A program made the position numbers and the translations under genes. A stretch of DNA of 64,000 bases from an uncultured Acetatifactor sp. (lineage in GTDB: Bacteria > Bacillota > Clostridia > Lachnospirales > Lachnospiraceae): the NCBI GenBank assembly GCA_910584375.1, contig CAJUAH010000020.1, forward strand, positions 6,437 to 70,436, read 5' to 3'. Below, piece after piece: positions 52,496 through 60,384 of the stretch (position 1 is the first letter of the stretch; every line of letters begins with the position of its first letter). The notes beneath the pieces are model-generated. The model saw only the letters and a list, made by a program, of their open reading frames with translations. It made no database searches and had not been told where the DNA came from.

Positions 52496-52543
52496 ACAGC
52501 CGCTTTACGAATTTTTATTCGTTAAAGCGGCTGTCGCGTTTTT
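52496..52543 (+). terminator. terminator after the XRE-PRTase gene
   Basis: ACAGCCGCTTTA..AATTTTTATT..TAAAGCGGCTGT forms a long stem with a 10-base loop region, followed by GCGTTTTT. Confidence 0.85.
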
Positions 52544-52657
52544 AGACCTGTCGTCCTTTCCGTGAATCAATCGCTGTTGACTTAAATTTTTTTATTTGTT
52601 AGACTCTGTTTTAGCAGTCGTCTGCTTAGAAATTGTCAGGAGGTAATAAAAGATTAT

Positions 52658-53566
52658 ATGGACGAAAAAATATATCAGCGTTATTTAGAAACCAGTGTGT
52701 ATACAGATGTGGGCCTATATAAAGATTTTGTATTATCCCTGCCGGACGACATACCCGCTATAGGGATGCTGGTCTGCGACCAGATCACCCATCCGTCGAT
52801 GTATTTTACGGAGCCGTTCCCCTATCTGGAAGATACTTATTTTGGAAAATTTGCGTCTTACCCCAAACAGCGATTCAAAAACGAGGACGAATTGTACATA
52901 ACGGCTGTCGCAATGATCGCCGGTATCCTGCGGTTGGACGGGGCGGGGTTTACAAAGGGCCGGGATGTGACAAAGCGGATTACCGTATCCTGCAGGCAGG
53001 CATCGGTTTTATTCAGCGCAATCTTAAAGGCGAAGGGGATTCCCTGCCGTTCCAGGGCCGGTTTTATGGATTTTGGCGACGCAGGCGACAGCTATACGGA
53101 ACACTGGGTCAATGAATACTGGGATTTCAGGGAAAACAGATGGGTTTTGGCGGACGTGGACGGCTATTACGAATACGAGCAACGTTTCGGTTACAGCCAG
53201 TTTGATCTGCCCCGTCGAAAGTTCGTGACCGCCTCGGAGGCATGGCTGGGTCTGAGAAAAAGCGCGCTTAATAAAAAATTGGATTTGTATACACCGGATC
53301 CCTTGCAGGGTGTCTGTGAATATCTGTTTATGGATTTTCACGCATTGCTGAACAATGAAATCTTTTACTCTTACCAGCCTCTATATCTTCGGGAGGGCAT
53401 ACAGGCGTTGGGCGAGGAGGAATTGCGCGAGCTTGACTGTTTGGCGGAATTGCTGGCGGAACCGGATAAAAATATGAAGAAAATAGAACATTTGTGGGCC
53501 GCGAATGAAAAGTTTTCCGTGCTGACCAATACTACGCAAAATATCTACTGTGATGTGTTCCAATAG
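52658..53566 (+). CDS. transglutaminase-like protein
   Basis: 302 residues behind CAGGAGGTAATAAAAG. The catalytic triad is visible: Cys in ITVSCRQASVLFSAILKAKG, His in YTEHWVNEYWD and Asp in WVLADVDGYYEYE. This is the papain-like transglutaminase core also used by peptidases. No signal peptide. Substrate unknown. Confidence 0.8.
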   Translation: MDEKIYQRYLETSVYTDVGLYKDFVLSLPDDIPAIGMLVCDQITHPSMYFTEPFPYLEDTYFGKFASYPKQRFKNEDELYITAVAMIAGILRLDGAGFTKGRDVTKRITVSCRQASVLFSAILKAKGIPCRSRAGFMDFGDAGDSYTEHWVNEYWDFRENRWVLADVDGYYEYEQRFGYSQFDLPRRKFVTASEAWLGLRKSALNKKLDLYTPDPLQGVCEYLFMDFHALLNNEIFYSYQPLYLREGIQALGEEELRELDCLAELLAEPDKNMKKIEHLWAANEKFSVLTNTTQNIYCDVFQ

Positions 53567-53649
53567 CCGGACAGGCATTTGGGAAGATTTATTTGCAAAT
53601 TGCCGGATTTCAGGCTATGATATTAAAAATATATACTGGAGGAATCTAC

Positions 53650-54255
53650 ATGAGTTTATTGCTAAATAAAATCGTCAGCGGTATAGCACAGATACTCCTG
53701 TTTGCCGCGATTCCTTTCATCTGGTGGTGCATAACGGCGAGGAAAAAACAGAGTTTTTTTAAATGGATCGGTTTAAAGAAAATCAGCAATATTAAAACAG
53801 TATTGCTGTGGATCGTGGGCGTATCCTGTGCGTTTACGCTCTTTGGCGTGCTGACTCTCTATATGATAAGAGGAGTCGAAACGGCGACTTCGGAATTTGC
53901 GGGGATGGGGGCGCGGGCCATACTGCCCATCCTTGTGTATGCTATATTTAATACCGCGCTTTCTGAGGAATTGCTGTTCAGAGGATTTTTGCTCAAGAGA
54001 ATTGAGAACAAGTTTGGGTTTGTCGCAGGAAATGCCGTACAGGCGGTACTTTTTGGACTTATGCATGGAGTTATGTTTTTTTCAATGATCGGAGTGATGA
54101 AGGCGACCTTGATCAGTTTGTTTATAGGTATGCTTGCGTGGTTTATGGGGTATATAAATGAGAGGAAAGCGGGTGGATCTATTTATCCAAGCTGGATCAT
54201 ACACGCCGTATCAAACATTTTTTCCGGAATATGTTCCGCTTTTTTAATCCTGTGA
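53650..54255 (+). CDS. CPBP-family intramembrane metalloprotease
   Basis: 201 residues from ATG 53650, behind ACTGGAGGAATCTAC. About six membrane helices. The motifs EELLFRGFLLKR (motif 1), FGLMHGVMFF (motif 2) and a C-terminal HAVSN identify the Abi/CPBP (Rce1-like) glutamic-type family. May be a bacteriocin immunity protein or a prenyl-protein protease relative; target unknown. Confidence 0.85.
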   Translation: MSLLLNKIVSGIAQILLFAAIPFIWWCITARKKQSFFKWIGLKKISNIKTVLLWIVGVSCAFTLFGVLTLYMIRGVETATSEFAGMGARAILPILVYAIFNTALSEELLFRGFLLKRIENKFGFVAGNAVQAVLFGLMHGVMFFSMIGVMKATLISLFIGMLAWFMGYINERKAGGSIYPSWIIHAVSNIFSGICSAFLIL

Positions 54256-54352
54256 TCTTTGATTTACTTCCTTTTCGGATATACATTGCAAATGGCGGGC
54301 AAATATTTTATGATAAAATAGATAAATCGGGATTTGAAAGGATATATTTTTT

Positions 54353-54972
54353 ATGGAGAAAAATGAAAAATGGTTACAATGGGCAGTTGAACTTCAAAGT
54401 TTAGCACAGGCAGGTTTATTTTATTGTAAAGATAAATATGAACTTGAAAGATATGAGCGTATTAGAGAAATATCAGCAGAAATAATCAGTTATCAGTCTG
54501 AGATACCACTTGAAAAAGTAAAAGATTTATTCTGTAGCGATGTTGGATATCAAACACCCCAAATAGATACACGAGCGGCAATATTTAAGGACGGAAAGAT
54601 ATTGCTTGTGCATGAAGCAAATGGTACATGGGCATTACCCGGTGGTTGGGTAGACGTGAATGTTTCTGTTGAAGAAAATACGATAAAGGAAGTGAAGGAA
54701 GAAGCGGGACTGGATATTAGAGTTAAACGCATAATAGCAGTTCAGGACAGGGAAAAGCATAATCTGCCAATTTATGCCTATAAGGTATGTAAAATATTTA
54801 TGCAATGTGAAGTGACAGGCGGTGAGTTCATTTCCAATATTGAAACTATAGGATTTGATTATTTTAACATTGATGAATTGCCTTGCCTTGCAGAAGAAAA
54901 AAAAACAGAGAACAAATAGAAATGTGTTTCAAGGCAATGAGTTCAGAAACGTGGGAAGCTTTATACGATTAA
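54353..54972 (+). pseudogene. Nudix hydrolase with frameshift in an A9 run
   Basis: The uninterrupted frame (188 codons, to 54919) has an N-terminal helical extension, then a Nudix domain with the box GGWVDVNVSVEENTIKEVKEEA, which fits GX5EX7REUXEEXGU with Lys for Arg. It ends abruptly after a run of nine A. With one more A the other frame continues (EQIEMCFKAMSSETWEALYD) to a TAA at 54972, the usual C-terminus of the family. So it is one A short: a mutation, a slippery or phase-variable site, or a sequencing error. AT-rich compared with both neighbours, suggesting transfer. Likely an ADP-ribose or nucleoside-diphosphate-linked pyrophosphatase. Confidence 0.7.
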
Positions 54973-54995
54973 ATTCCAGTTTGCATAGTTGCTAA

Positions 54996-55466
54996 GTGAA
55001 CGCGCAATCAGTTATCAGGAGCGTTTTTTTGACAAGGGAAATGATTGAAACCAGAGTGAAGGTCGGGGACGATTATTTATTGGGATGGAACAATTACAGG
55101 CGGGAGTGGGAGATCTTTGGCGGATGCCTTGAAACAGGGGAAACCATGCGGGAATGTATCCTGAGGGAATGCCGTGAGGAGATCGGGATCGCGGATCTGG
55201 AACCCGATTACATGGGGCTGATGCATCTTGATCTGGTTCCCGATTATTTTCAGGCCCGGCATCGCAGGGAATATGGCGGTTTATTTGGCATCAGGCTGCA
55301 GCCAGGAGATCTGCAAAGGATCGAAAAACACCGTCTGGACCGGGAAGAGATCGGAAAAGTGGCGCTGCTGGGAGAATTGGGGCCGGACGAAAAGATCGCG
55401 GAAATCGACAGGGAATTGCTGAACTATTACGGAGGGAAAGCGGAGGACGTTGACGTACCCGTCTGA
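54996..55466 (+). CDS. Nudix hydrolase
   Basis: 156 residues from GTG 54996; ATG 55041 behind AAGGGAA is an alternative with a normal-looking start. Nudix box GGCLETGETMRECILRECREEIG is complete (GX5EX7REUXEEXGU). Composition returns to GC-rich after the preceding Nudix gene, so the boundary of the transferred segment lies near 54975. Substrate unknown. Confidence 0.75.
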   Translation: MNAQSVIRSVFLTREMIETRVKVGDDYLLGWNNYRREWEIFGGCLETGETMRECILRECREEIGIADLEPDYMGLMHLDLVPDYFQARHRREYGGLFGIRLQPGDLQRIEKHRLDREEIGKVALLGELGPDEKIAEIDRELLNYYGGKAEDVDVPV

Positions 55467-55504
55467 ATTTTATCAAATTTTTATTTTTGCCGGTAAAAAA
55501 GTCA

Positions 55505-55566
55505 TTGACAAAGTATATTATATGTCGTATAGTATGGTTAAGCCAATACTATACGACATATAATAT
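55505..55566 (+). promoter_or_regulatory. 21-bp perfect palindrome overlapping the maf promoter
   Basis: Perfect 21-bp arms at 55515-55535 and 55546-55566 enclose a 10-base spacer. TTGACA (55505-55510) and TATAGT (55528-55533) with 17 bases between form a strong promoter whose -10 and start lie inside the left arm. A bound dimer or pair of dimers would block it, so this is a strong repressor operator. As RNA it could also fold into a hairpin. The regulator is unknown; there is no regulator gene adjacent. Confidence 0.75.
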
Positions 55567-55678
55567 TATATACATTTATAGGATACGGCGAAGGTTTGGC
55601 TTTTCCGAAAAAGATTTCCGCAGGGAGTACTGACGGGACGGTTTTGGAAGTATACTATCAAGAAAGGGAAGGACATCC

Positions 55679-56320
55679 ATGAAGATCGTGTTGGCGTCCG
55701 CATCCCCCAGACGGCGGGAACTTCTGTCATCTTTAGGATTTGACTACACAGTGGTGGTCAGCGGCGTGGAGGAAAAGGTAACGGAGACGGAGCCTTACAG
55801 AGTGGTGGAGCAGTTGTCGGCGCAGAAAGCCGGGGACGTACTGCGAAAACTGCTGACGGCTACGGGAGAGAGGACGGAATCGCAGACAGTTGCCGCAAGG
55901 CGGAATATGGACGATCCGATCTGGGATCTGCTGGTGATCGGAGCCGATACTATCGTGGCGCTGGACGGACAGATACTGGGAAAACCGGAGGACGAAGAGG
56001 ATGCCGCCAGGATGCTGAAACTGCTCTCCGGCAGAACGCACCAGGTATACACCGGAGTGACGCTTTACTGTCACAACCGCCGGGGCGGAACCCGGCAGCA
56101 CACTTTTCATGAGTGTACGCAGGTACATTTTTTTCCCATGACCGAGGAGGAAATCCGGTGGTATATATCCACGGGAGAGCCCATGGATAAGGCGGGGGCC
56201 TATGGCATACAGGGGCTGGGCTGCCGGTTTGTGCGGGCTATCGAGGGCGACTACAGCAATGTGGTGGGACTGCCCGTTGCCGGATTGTATCAGGAGCTTA
56301 AGGCACTGCAAATTATATAG
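55679..56320 (+). CDS. Maf family nucleotide pyrophosphatase
   Basis: 213 residues behind AAAGGGAAGGACATCC. The opening LASASPRRRELLSSLGFDY and VIGADTIVALDGQILGKPED are hallmarks of Maf/YhdE/Ham1-like house-cleaning pyrophosphatases that remove modified nucleotides; overexpression inhibits septum formation in Bacillus. The long leader with a palindrome suggests control by a repressor. Confidence 0.92.
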   Translation: MKIVLASASPRRRELLSSLGFDYTVVVSGVEEKVTETEPYRVVEQLSAQKAGDVLRKLLTATGERTESQTVAARRNMDDPIWDLLVIGADTIVALDGQILGKPEDEEDAARMLKLLSGRTHQVYTGVTLYCHNRRGGTRQHTFHECTQVHFFPMTEEEIRWYISTGEPMDKAGAYGIQGLGCRFVRAIEGDYSNVVGLPVAGLYQELKALQII

Positions 56321-56441
56321 GGATCCGCAGGGAATATTTCCTTGTAACTACTTGACGGTGGGCATCAAAGGCGATATGATTAATTTGCACTAAGCGATGC
56401 TTTTCGTTACGCTCACGTTGACAGGTAGGAGGATATATTTT

Positions 56442-56705
56442 ATGCATGAGTACGATGATGTGGTGTTACAGTGCTTTCTGGACAATCAGCTACAACTATT
56501 TCCCGAGAAAGTAGCTGACAGCCTGGAGGAGGCCGAGGACTTTCTGGAGGAGTGCATGGCTGTTGTGGTAAACAGCAAGGAGGAAGTATTGAATTTCTTT
56601 GAAGAGGAGGGGCTTGACCTGGAAGGAGCCGACGAGGACGAGATATTGGAGGCAGAGGAAGTGTTTGACATCGGCGACGGAAGGTACCTTATTATAGAGG
56701 GCTGA
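56442..56705 (+). CDS. acidic DUF1292-like small protein
   Basis: 87 residues from ATG 56442 behind GTAGGAGGATAT. Very acidic (LEEAEDFLEECMAVVVNSKE, then DLEGADEDEILEAEEVFDIG). Resembles small proteins of Lachnospiraceae near maf, possibly DUF1292-like; no catalytic motif. Seventy-seven bases before the zinc-ribbon gene. Function unknown. Confidence 0.5.
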   Translation: MHEYDDVVLQCFLDNQLQLFPEKVADSLEEAEDFLEECMAVVVNSKEEVLNFFEEEGLDLEGADEDEILEAEEVFDIGDGRYLIIEG

Positions 56706-56782
56706 CGCTCTCGAAATGGAACCCGCCCAGAGGGCGGAGGCAAAGAGGAGGATCTGAAGATCCCCAGACAGGAGGAAAGGAT

Positions 56783-57286
56783 ATGGATTTTTTTAACAAA
56801 GTGGGCAGCACCATCAGCAGCAAGAGCAAGGATGTGACCAAGAAAGCCAAGGAGCTTGCGGAGATTTCCAAGCTGACCGGTCAGATCGCTATGAAAGAGG
56901 AGTCGATCAAAGGTACATACATTGAGTTGGGCAAGTATGTGTACGAGAACCAGAAGGACGGCGCGCCCGAGGAAGTGGCGGAGAAGTTTGCCGTGATCGA
57001 CGCCGCTGTGGAAGAGATCGAGAGCCTGAAGAGGGAAGTGCGCAAACTCAAGGGCAGACAGCAGTGCCCTGATTGCGGCAAGGAAGTGAGCTATACGGCG
57101 GCGTTCTGTCAGTATTGCGGCGCCAAGCTGCCTGAGCCTGAGCCGGAGGAAGTAGTGGACGAGGGCGAAGTCACTGAAGTGACGGAGGAGCCTGCGGCTG
57201 CGGAAACCGCCGCAGAGGCCGAGGAAACGGCACAGACAGCAGGGACAGAGCAGGCGGAGGAGCCTGCCAGGACGGAAGAGATCTAA
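56783..57286 (+). CDS. coiled-coil zinc-ribbon protein
   Basis: 167 residues behind CAGGAGGAAAGGAT. Residues ~1-85 are charged helices (probably coiled coil), then a zinc ribbon (CPDCGKEVSYTAAFCQYCGAKL, four Cys) and an acidic Glu/Ala/Thr-rich tail of ~60 residues. Many clostridia have similar zinc-ribbon proteins of unknown function. No signal peptide or membrane segment. Confidence 0.7.
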   Translation: MDFFNKVGSTISSKSKDVTKKAKELAEISKLTGQIAMKEESIKGTYIELGKYVYENQKDGAPEEVAEKFAVIDAAVEEIESLKREVRKLKGRQQCPDCGKEVSYTAAFCQYCGAKLPEPEPEEVVDEGEVTEVTEEPAAAETAAEAEETAQTAGTEQAEEPARTEEI

Positions 57287-57328
57287 CAGGGGCAGAGAGA
57301 GTCCCTGACTTGATGTTGCGGAAACATA

Positions 57329-57367
57329 AAAGGACTTACCGGATCGAAAGAGAGGTAAGTCCTTTTT
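57329..57367. terminator. bidirectional terminator
   Basis: AAAGGACTTACC pairs perfectly with GGTAAGTCCTTT around 13 bases, flanked by A on the left and T6 on the right, between convergent genes. Confidence 0.85.
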
Positions 57368-57370
57368 TAA

Positions 57371-58249
57371 CTAATTAATGGACGAAATCAGATCTCTGTG
57401 GGCCAGCTTGATGCGCTCCAATATTTCCTCCGGCACATAGAGCTTTCCGTAGCCCGTCCCCAGATCCAGTCCGGGTTTGTTCTCCCCATGGAAATCGGAA
57501 CCGCCGCTGAGCAACAGACCGTATTTCCGGGCCAGCGCCCGAACCTGGCGCTCGTCGCAGGTCCGATATGTGCTGTACAGAGCCTCAATGCCCATCAGCC
57601 CGACCTCTTTCAGCTCTCCCACCAGGGCATCCAGCCGGGAATCGCTCATATGGCAGAGAATGGGATGGGCCAGAACGGGTATGCCCTTTGCTCCCAGAAT
57701 CAGCGATACGGCCTGGGCGGGCGTAATCTTTTCCCGGGGCACATAATAGGGACAATGGTCGCCCACATAGCGCTCGAAAGCCTCCGCCCGGCTCCCCACA
57801 TATCCATGCTCCAACATATATTGGGCATAATGAGCCCTGGTGATCACCGAACCGGGAAAAGCGGCGCGCAGTTTTTCATAGGAGATATCCATTCCAGCCT
57901 CCCGCAGGCGCTGGCACATCTTATCGTTGCGGGCGTCCCGCGAGGCCACGAAGTCCTGCAGATATCTCTGGAAACGGGCGTCCCGGTGATCAATGTACAG
58001 GCCTATCACATGTACGTCCCTGCCCTGATAATCACTGGAGAGTTCGATGCCGGGGATGACCTCCGGCACATTGTCTGCGTCGGCCCCTCGCAGCTCTGCG
58101 GCATAGTCCAGGGCCTCTTTCAGGCCGTTTACCGTGTCATGGTCCGTCAGCGCGAAGGCGGACAGGCCTTTTTCTCTGGCATAATCCACCAGCCGGGAAG
58201 GGGCGTAAGTCCCATCGGAACAGGTGGAATGCACATGCAGATCGACCAT
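57371..58249 (-). CDS. PHP-domain phosphoesterase
   Basis: 292 residues from ATG 58249 behind AAAAAAGGAGC. PHP metal motifs: VDLHVHSTCSDGT (HxH), FALTDHDTVNG (DHD), PGIELSSDYQG, and a C-terminal GSDFHGENKPG. The single-domain family includes nucleoside 3',5'-bisphosphate 5'-phosphatase and RNase AM-like enzymes; exact substrate not clear. Sixty bases separate it from the ABC-F gene upstream in transcription. Confidence 0.88.
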   Translation of the reverse strand: MVDLHVHSTCSDGTYAPSRLVDYAREKGLSAFALTDHDTVNGLKEALDYAAELRGADADNVPEVIPGIELSSDYQGRDVHVIGLYIDHRDARFQRYLQDFVASRDARNDKMCQRLREAGMDISYEKLRAAFPGSVITRAHYAQYMLEHGYVGSRAEAFERYVGDHCPYYVPREKITPAQAVSLILGAKGIPVLAHPILCHMSDSRLDALVGELKEVGLMGIEALYSTYRTCDERQVRALARKYGLLLSGGSDFHGENKPGLDLGTGYGKLYVPEEILERIKLAHRDLISSIN

Positions 58250-58308
58250 GATTTTGCTCCTTTTTTATAGAATACGAACCCGCCCATGGCAGGGCGGGTT
58301 CGTCAGTT

Positions 58309-59946
58309 TTATGCCTCGTCCTCCTCGCGGTTGGCGGTGAAGATGGTGCGCTTTCTGGCCATCTCATCGCTGGCCAGGTATTCGTCATAGGTGGTGATCT
58401 TGTCGATCAGCTGGCCGCCGGGCAGGATTTCCATGATCCGGTTGGCCGTGGTCTGCACGAACTGATGGTCATGGCAGGAGAACAGCACCACGCCGGGGAA
58501 TTTGATTACGCCGTTGTTCAGGGCGGTAATGGACTCCATATCCAGGTGGTTGGTGGGCTCGTCAAAGAGCAGACAGTTGGCGCCGCTGATCATCATCTTG
58601 GACAGCAGGCAACGGACTTTTTCTCCGCCGGAAAGCACTTTTACCTTCTTTACGCCGTCCTCTCCCGCAAAAAGCATACGGCCCAGAAAACCTCTCACAT
58701 AGGTCACATCCTTCACAGGGGAGTAGCCGGTGAGCCAGTCCACGATGGTCAGATCGTTGTCAAACTCATCGGTGTTGTCCTTGGGAAAATACGCCTGAGA
58801 GGTGGTGACGCCCCATTTGTAACTGCCCTCGTCGGGCTCCATCTCCCCGGCCAGTATCTGAAACAGCGTGGTTTTGGCGATCTCGTTGCCGCCCACCAGG
58901 GCGATCTTGTCCTCGTGGCCCACGATGAAAGAGATATCGTCCAGCACCTTTTCTCCGTTTACCGTCTTGGACAGATGCTCCACGGTGAGGACTTCGTTGC
59001 CGATCTCCCGGTCGGGCCGAAAGTCAATATAGGGATATTTTCTGCTGGAGGGCCTGATCTCATCCAGCTCGATCTTTTCCAGCGCCCGCTTGCGGGAAGT
59101 GGCCTGTTTGGATTTGCTGGCGTTGGCGGAGAAACGGGAGATGAACTCCTGCAGCTCCTTGATTTTCTCCTCTTTCTTTTTGTTGGCTTCCTTCATCTGC
59201 TTGACCAGCAGCTGGCTGGACTCATACCAGAAATCGTAGTTGCCCGCGTAGAGCTGGATCTTGCCGTAGTCGATGTCTGCGGTGTGGGTGCAGACTTTAT
59301 TCAGAAAATAACGGTCATGGGACACCACGATCACGGTATTTTCAAAGTTGATCAAAAATTCCTCCAGCCAGGCGATGGCGTCCAGATCCAGATGGTTGGT
59401 GGGCTCGTCCAGCAGCAGGATATCCGGGTTGCCGAACAGGGCTTTTGCCAGCAGTACCTTGATCTTGCTGTTGCTCTCCAGATCCCGCATCAGGGAGTAG
59501 TGGTGCTCGGTGTCTATGCCCAGGCCGTTTAACAGCATGGCGGCGTTCGACTCCGCCTCCCAGCCGTCCATCTCGGCGAACTCCGCCTCCAGTTCGCTGG
59601 CCCGTATGCCGTCCTCGTCGGAGAAATCTTCCTTGGCGTAGATGGCGTCCTTCTCCTTCATGATCTGGTACAGCCGTTCGTTGCCCATGATGACGGTGTC
59701 CATGACCACATAGTCGTCATATTTGAAGTGATCCTGTTCCAGCACCGACAGCCGCTGGCCGGGGGTGATGACGATGTCTCCGTTGGTGGTTTCCAGAACG
59801 CCGGAGAGAATCTTCAAAAAGGTGGATTTACCTGCGCCGTTGGCGCCGATAAGGCCGTAACAGTTGCCCTCGGTGAATTTGATATTTACGTCCTCGAAAA
59901 GAGCTTTTTTGCCCACACGGTAAGTTACATTGTTTGCACTGATCAT
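58309..59946 (-). CDS. ABC-F ATPase, YkpA/YbiT subgroup
   Basis: 545 residues from ATG 59946, behind GGAAAGGTCTG; upstream in-frame codons lack a site. Domain 1: GANGAGKSTFLKIL, LLLDEPTNHLDLDAIAWLEE. A linker (RFSANASKSKQATSRKRAL) as in ABC-F ribosome-binding factors. Domain 2: VGGNEIAKTTLF in place of the canonical G-K Walker A, signature LSGGEKVR, LLFDEPTNHLD. The first signature also departs from LSGGQ (LESNSKIKV). Both departures are known in this subgroup, I believe. No membrane domain; acts on translation. Confidence 0.88.
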   Translation of the reverse strand: MISANNVTYRVGKKALFEDVNIKFTEGNCYGLIGANGAGKSTFLKILSGVLETTNGDIVITPGQRLSVLEQDHFKYDDYVVMDTVIMGNERLYQIMKEKDAIYAKEDFSDEDGIRASELEAEFAEMDGWEAESNAAMLLNGLGIDTEHHYSLMRDLESNSKIKVLLAKALFGNPDILLLDEPTNHLDLDAIAWLEEFLINFENTVIVVSHDRYFLNKVCTHTADIDYGKIQLYAGNYDFWYESSQLLVKQMKEANKKKEEKIKELQEFISRFSANASKSKQATSRKRALEKIELDEIRPSSRKYPYIDFRPDREIGNEVLTVEHLSKTVNGEKVLDDISFIVGHEDKIALVGGNEIAKTTLFQILAGEMEPDEGSYKWGVTTSQAYFPKDNTDEFDNDLTIVDWLTGYSPVKDVTYVRGFLGRMLFAGEDGVKKVKVLSGGEKVRCLLSKMMISGANCLLFDEPTNHLDMESITALNNGVIKFPGVVLFSCHDHQFVQTTANRIMEILPGGQLIDKITTYDEYLASDEMARKRTIFTANREEDEA

Positions 59947-60000
59947 ATTTACAGACCTTTCCAAATGAATTTGCGCCCCGCAGATTTCCCGCCTGCGCAT

Positions 60001-60278
60001 GACAACAGCATTTCGTCAGCCGGAAAAATGCTGTATGGTATCACTATAGTTACACTCTTTCTTATTTTACTGATATTCCCGGAAAATGCAAGCATTAATC
60101 CTGTTTTTTATCGCGGCTTTTTTATGGCTTTTATAGTTCTTTCATATCGCAAAGGGTAATTACCTAAATGAAGAAACTTACATTTTTGTATATTTTTGCC
60201 AAAGACAAACGGCGATATAGACGAATGCTTTGAATATAATGCTGAAAGTGGCAGCGCAATAGAAGAAATAAAGTAAAG
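60001..60278. other. AT-rich gap with remnant frame
   Basis: Between the ABC-F gene and the ppdK promoter. A frame ending at about 60275 reads GDIDECFEYNAESGSAIEE, as if it were the end of a lost gene. No start or ribosome site supports it. I see nothing else. Confidence 0.3.
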
Positions 60279-60310
60279 AACTTGATATTTTTTAGTCAAG
60301 TTGTTAAAAT
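60279..60310 (+). promoter_or_regulatory. ppdK promoter with inverted repeat
   Basis: TTGATA (60282) and TAAAAT (60305) with 17 bases between. AACTTGA (60279-60285) and TCAAGTT (60296-60302) form a perfect 7-bp inverted repeat covering the -35 and the spacer, a plausible repressor site. Confidence 0.5.
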
Positions 60311-60384
60311 TATAAGGACAAGCACGGTGGGGTATTATGCCTGAATGTCAAGCAGTTAAAAAAATAAGAGGGAGATAGACAAAC

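Noticed and set aside
60168..60275. Small ORF with KKLTFLYIFAKD before ppdK
   Set aside because: No ribosome site, and it overlaps another broken frame; best seen as relic sequence.
60302..60316. Rex (NADH-sensing repressor) site before ppdK
   Set aside because: Only the left half (TTGTTAA) fits the consensus; the right half does not match.
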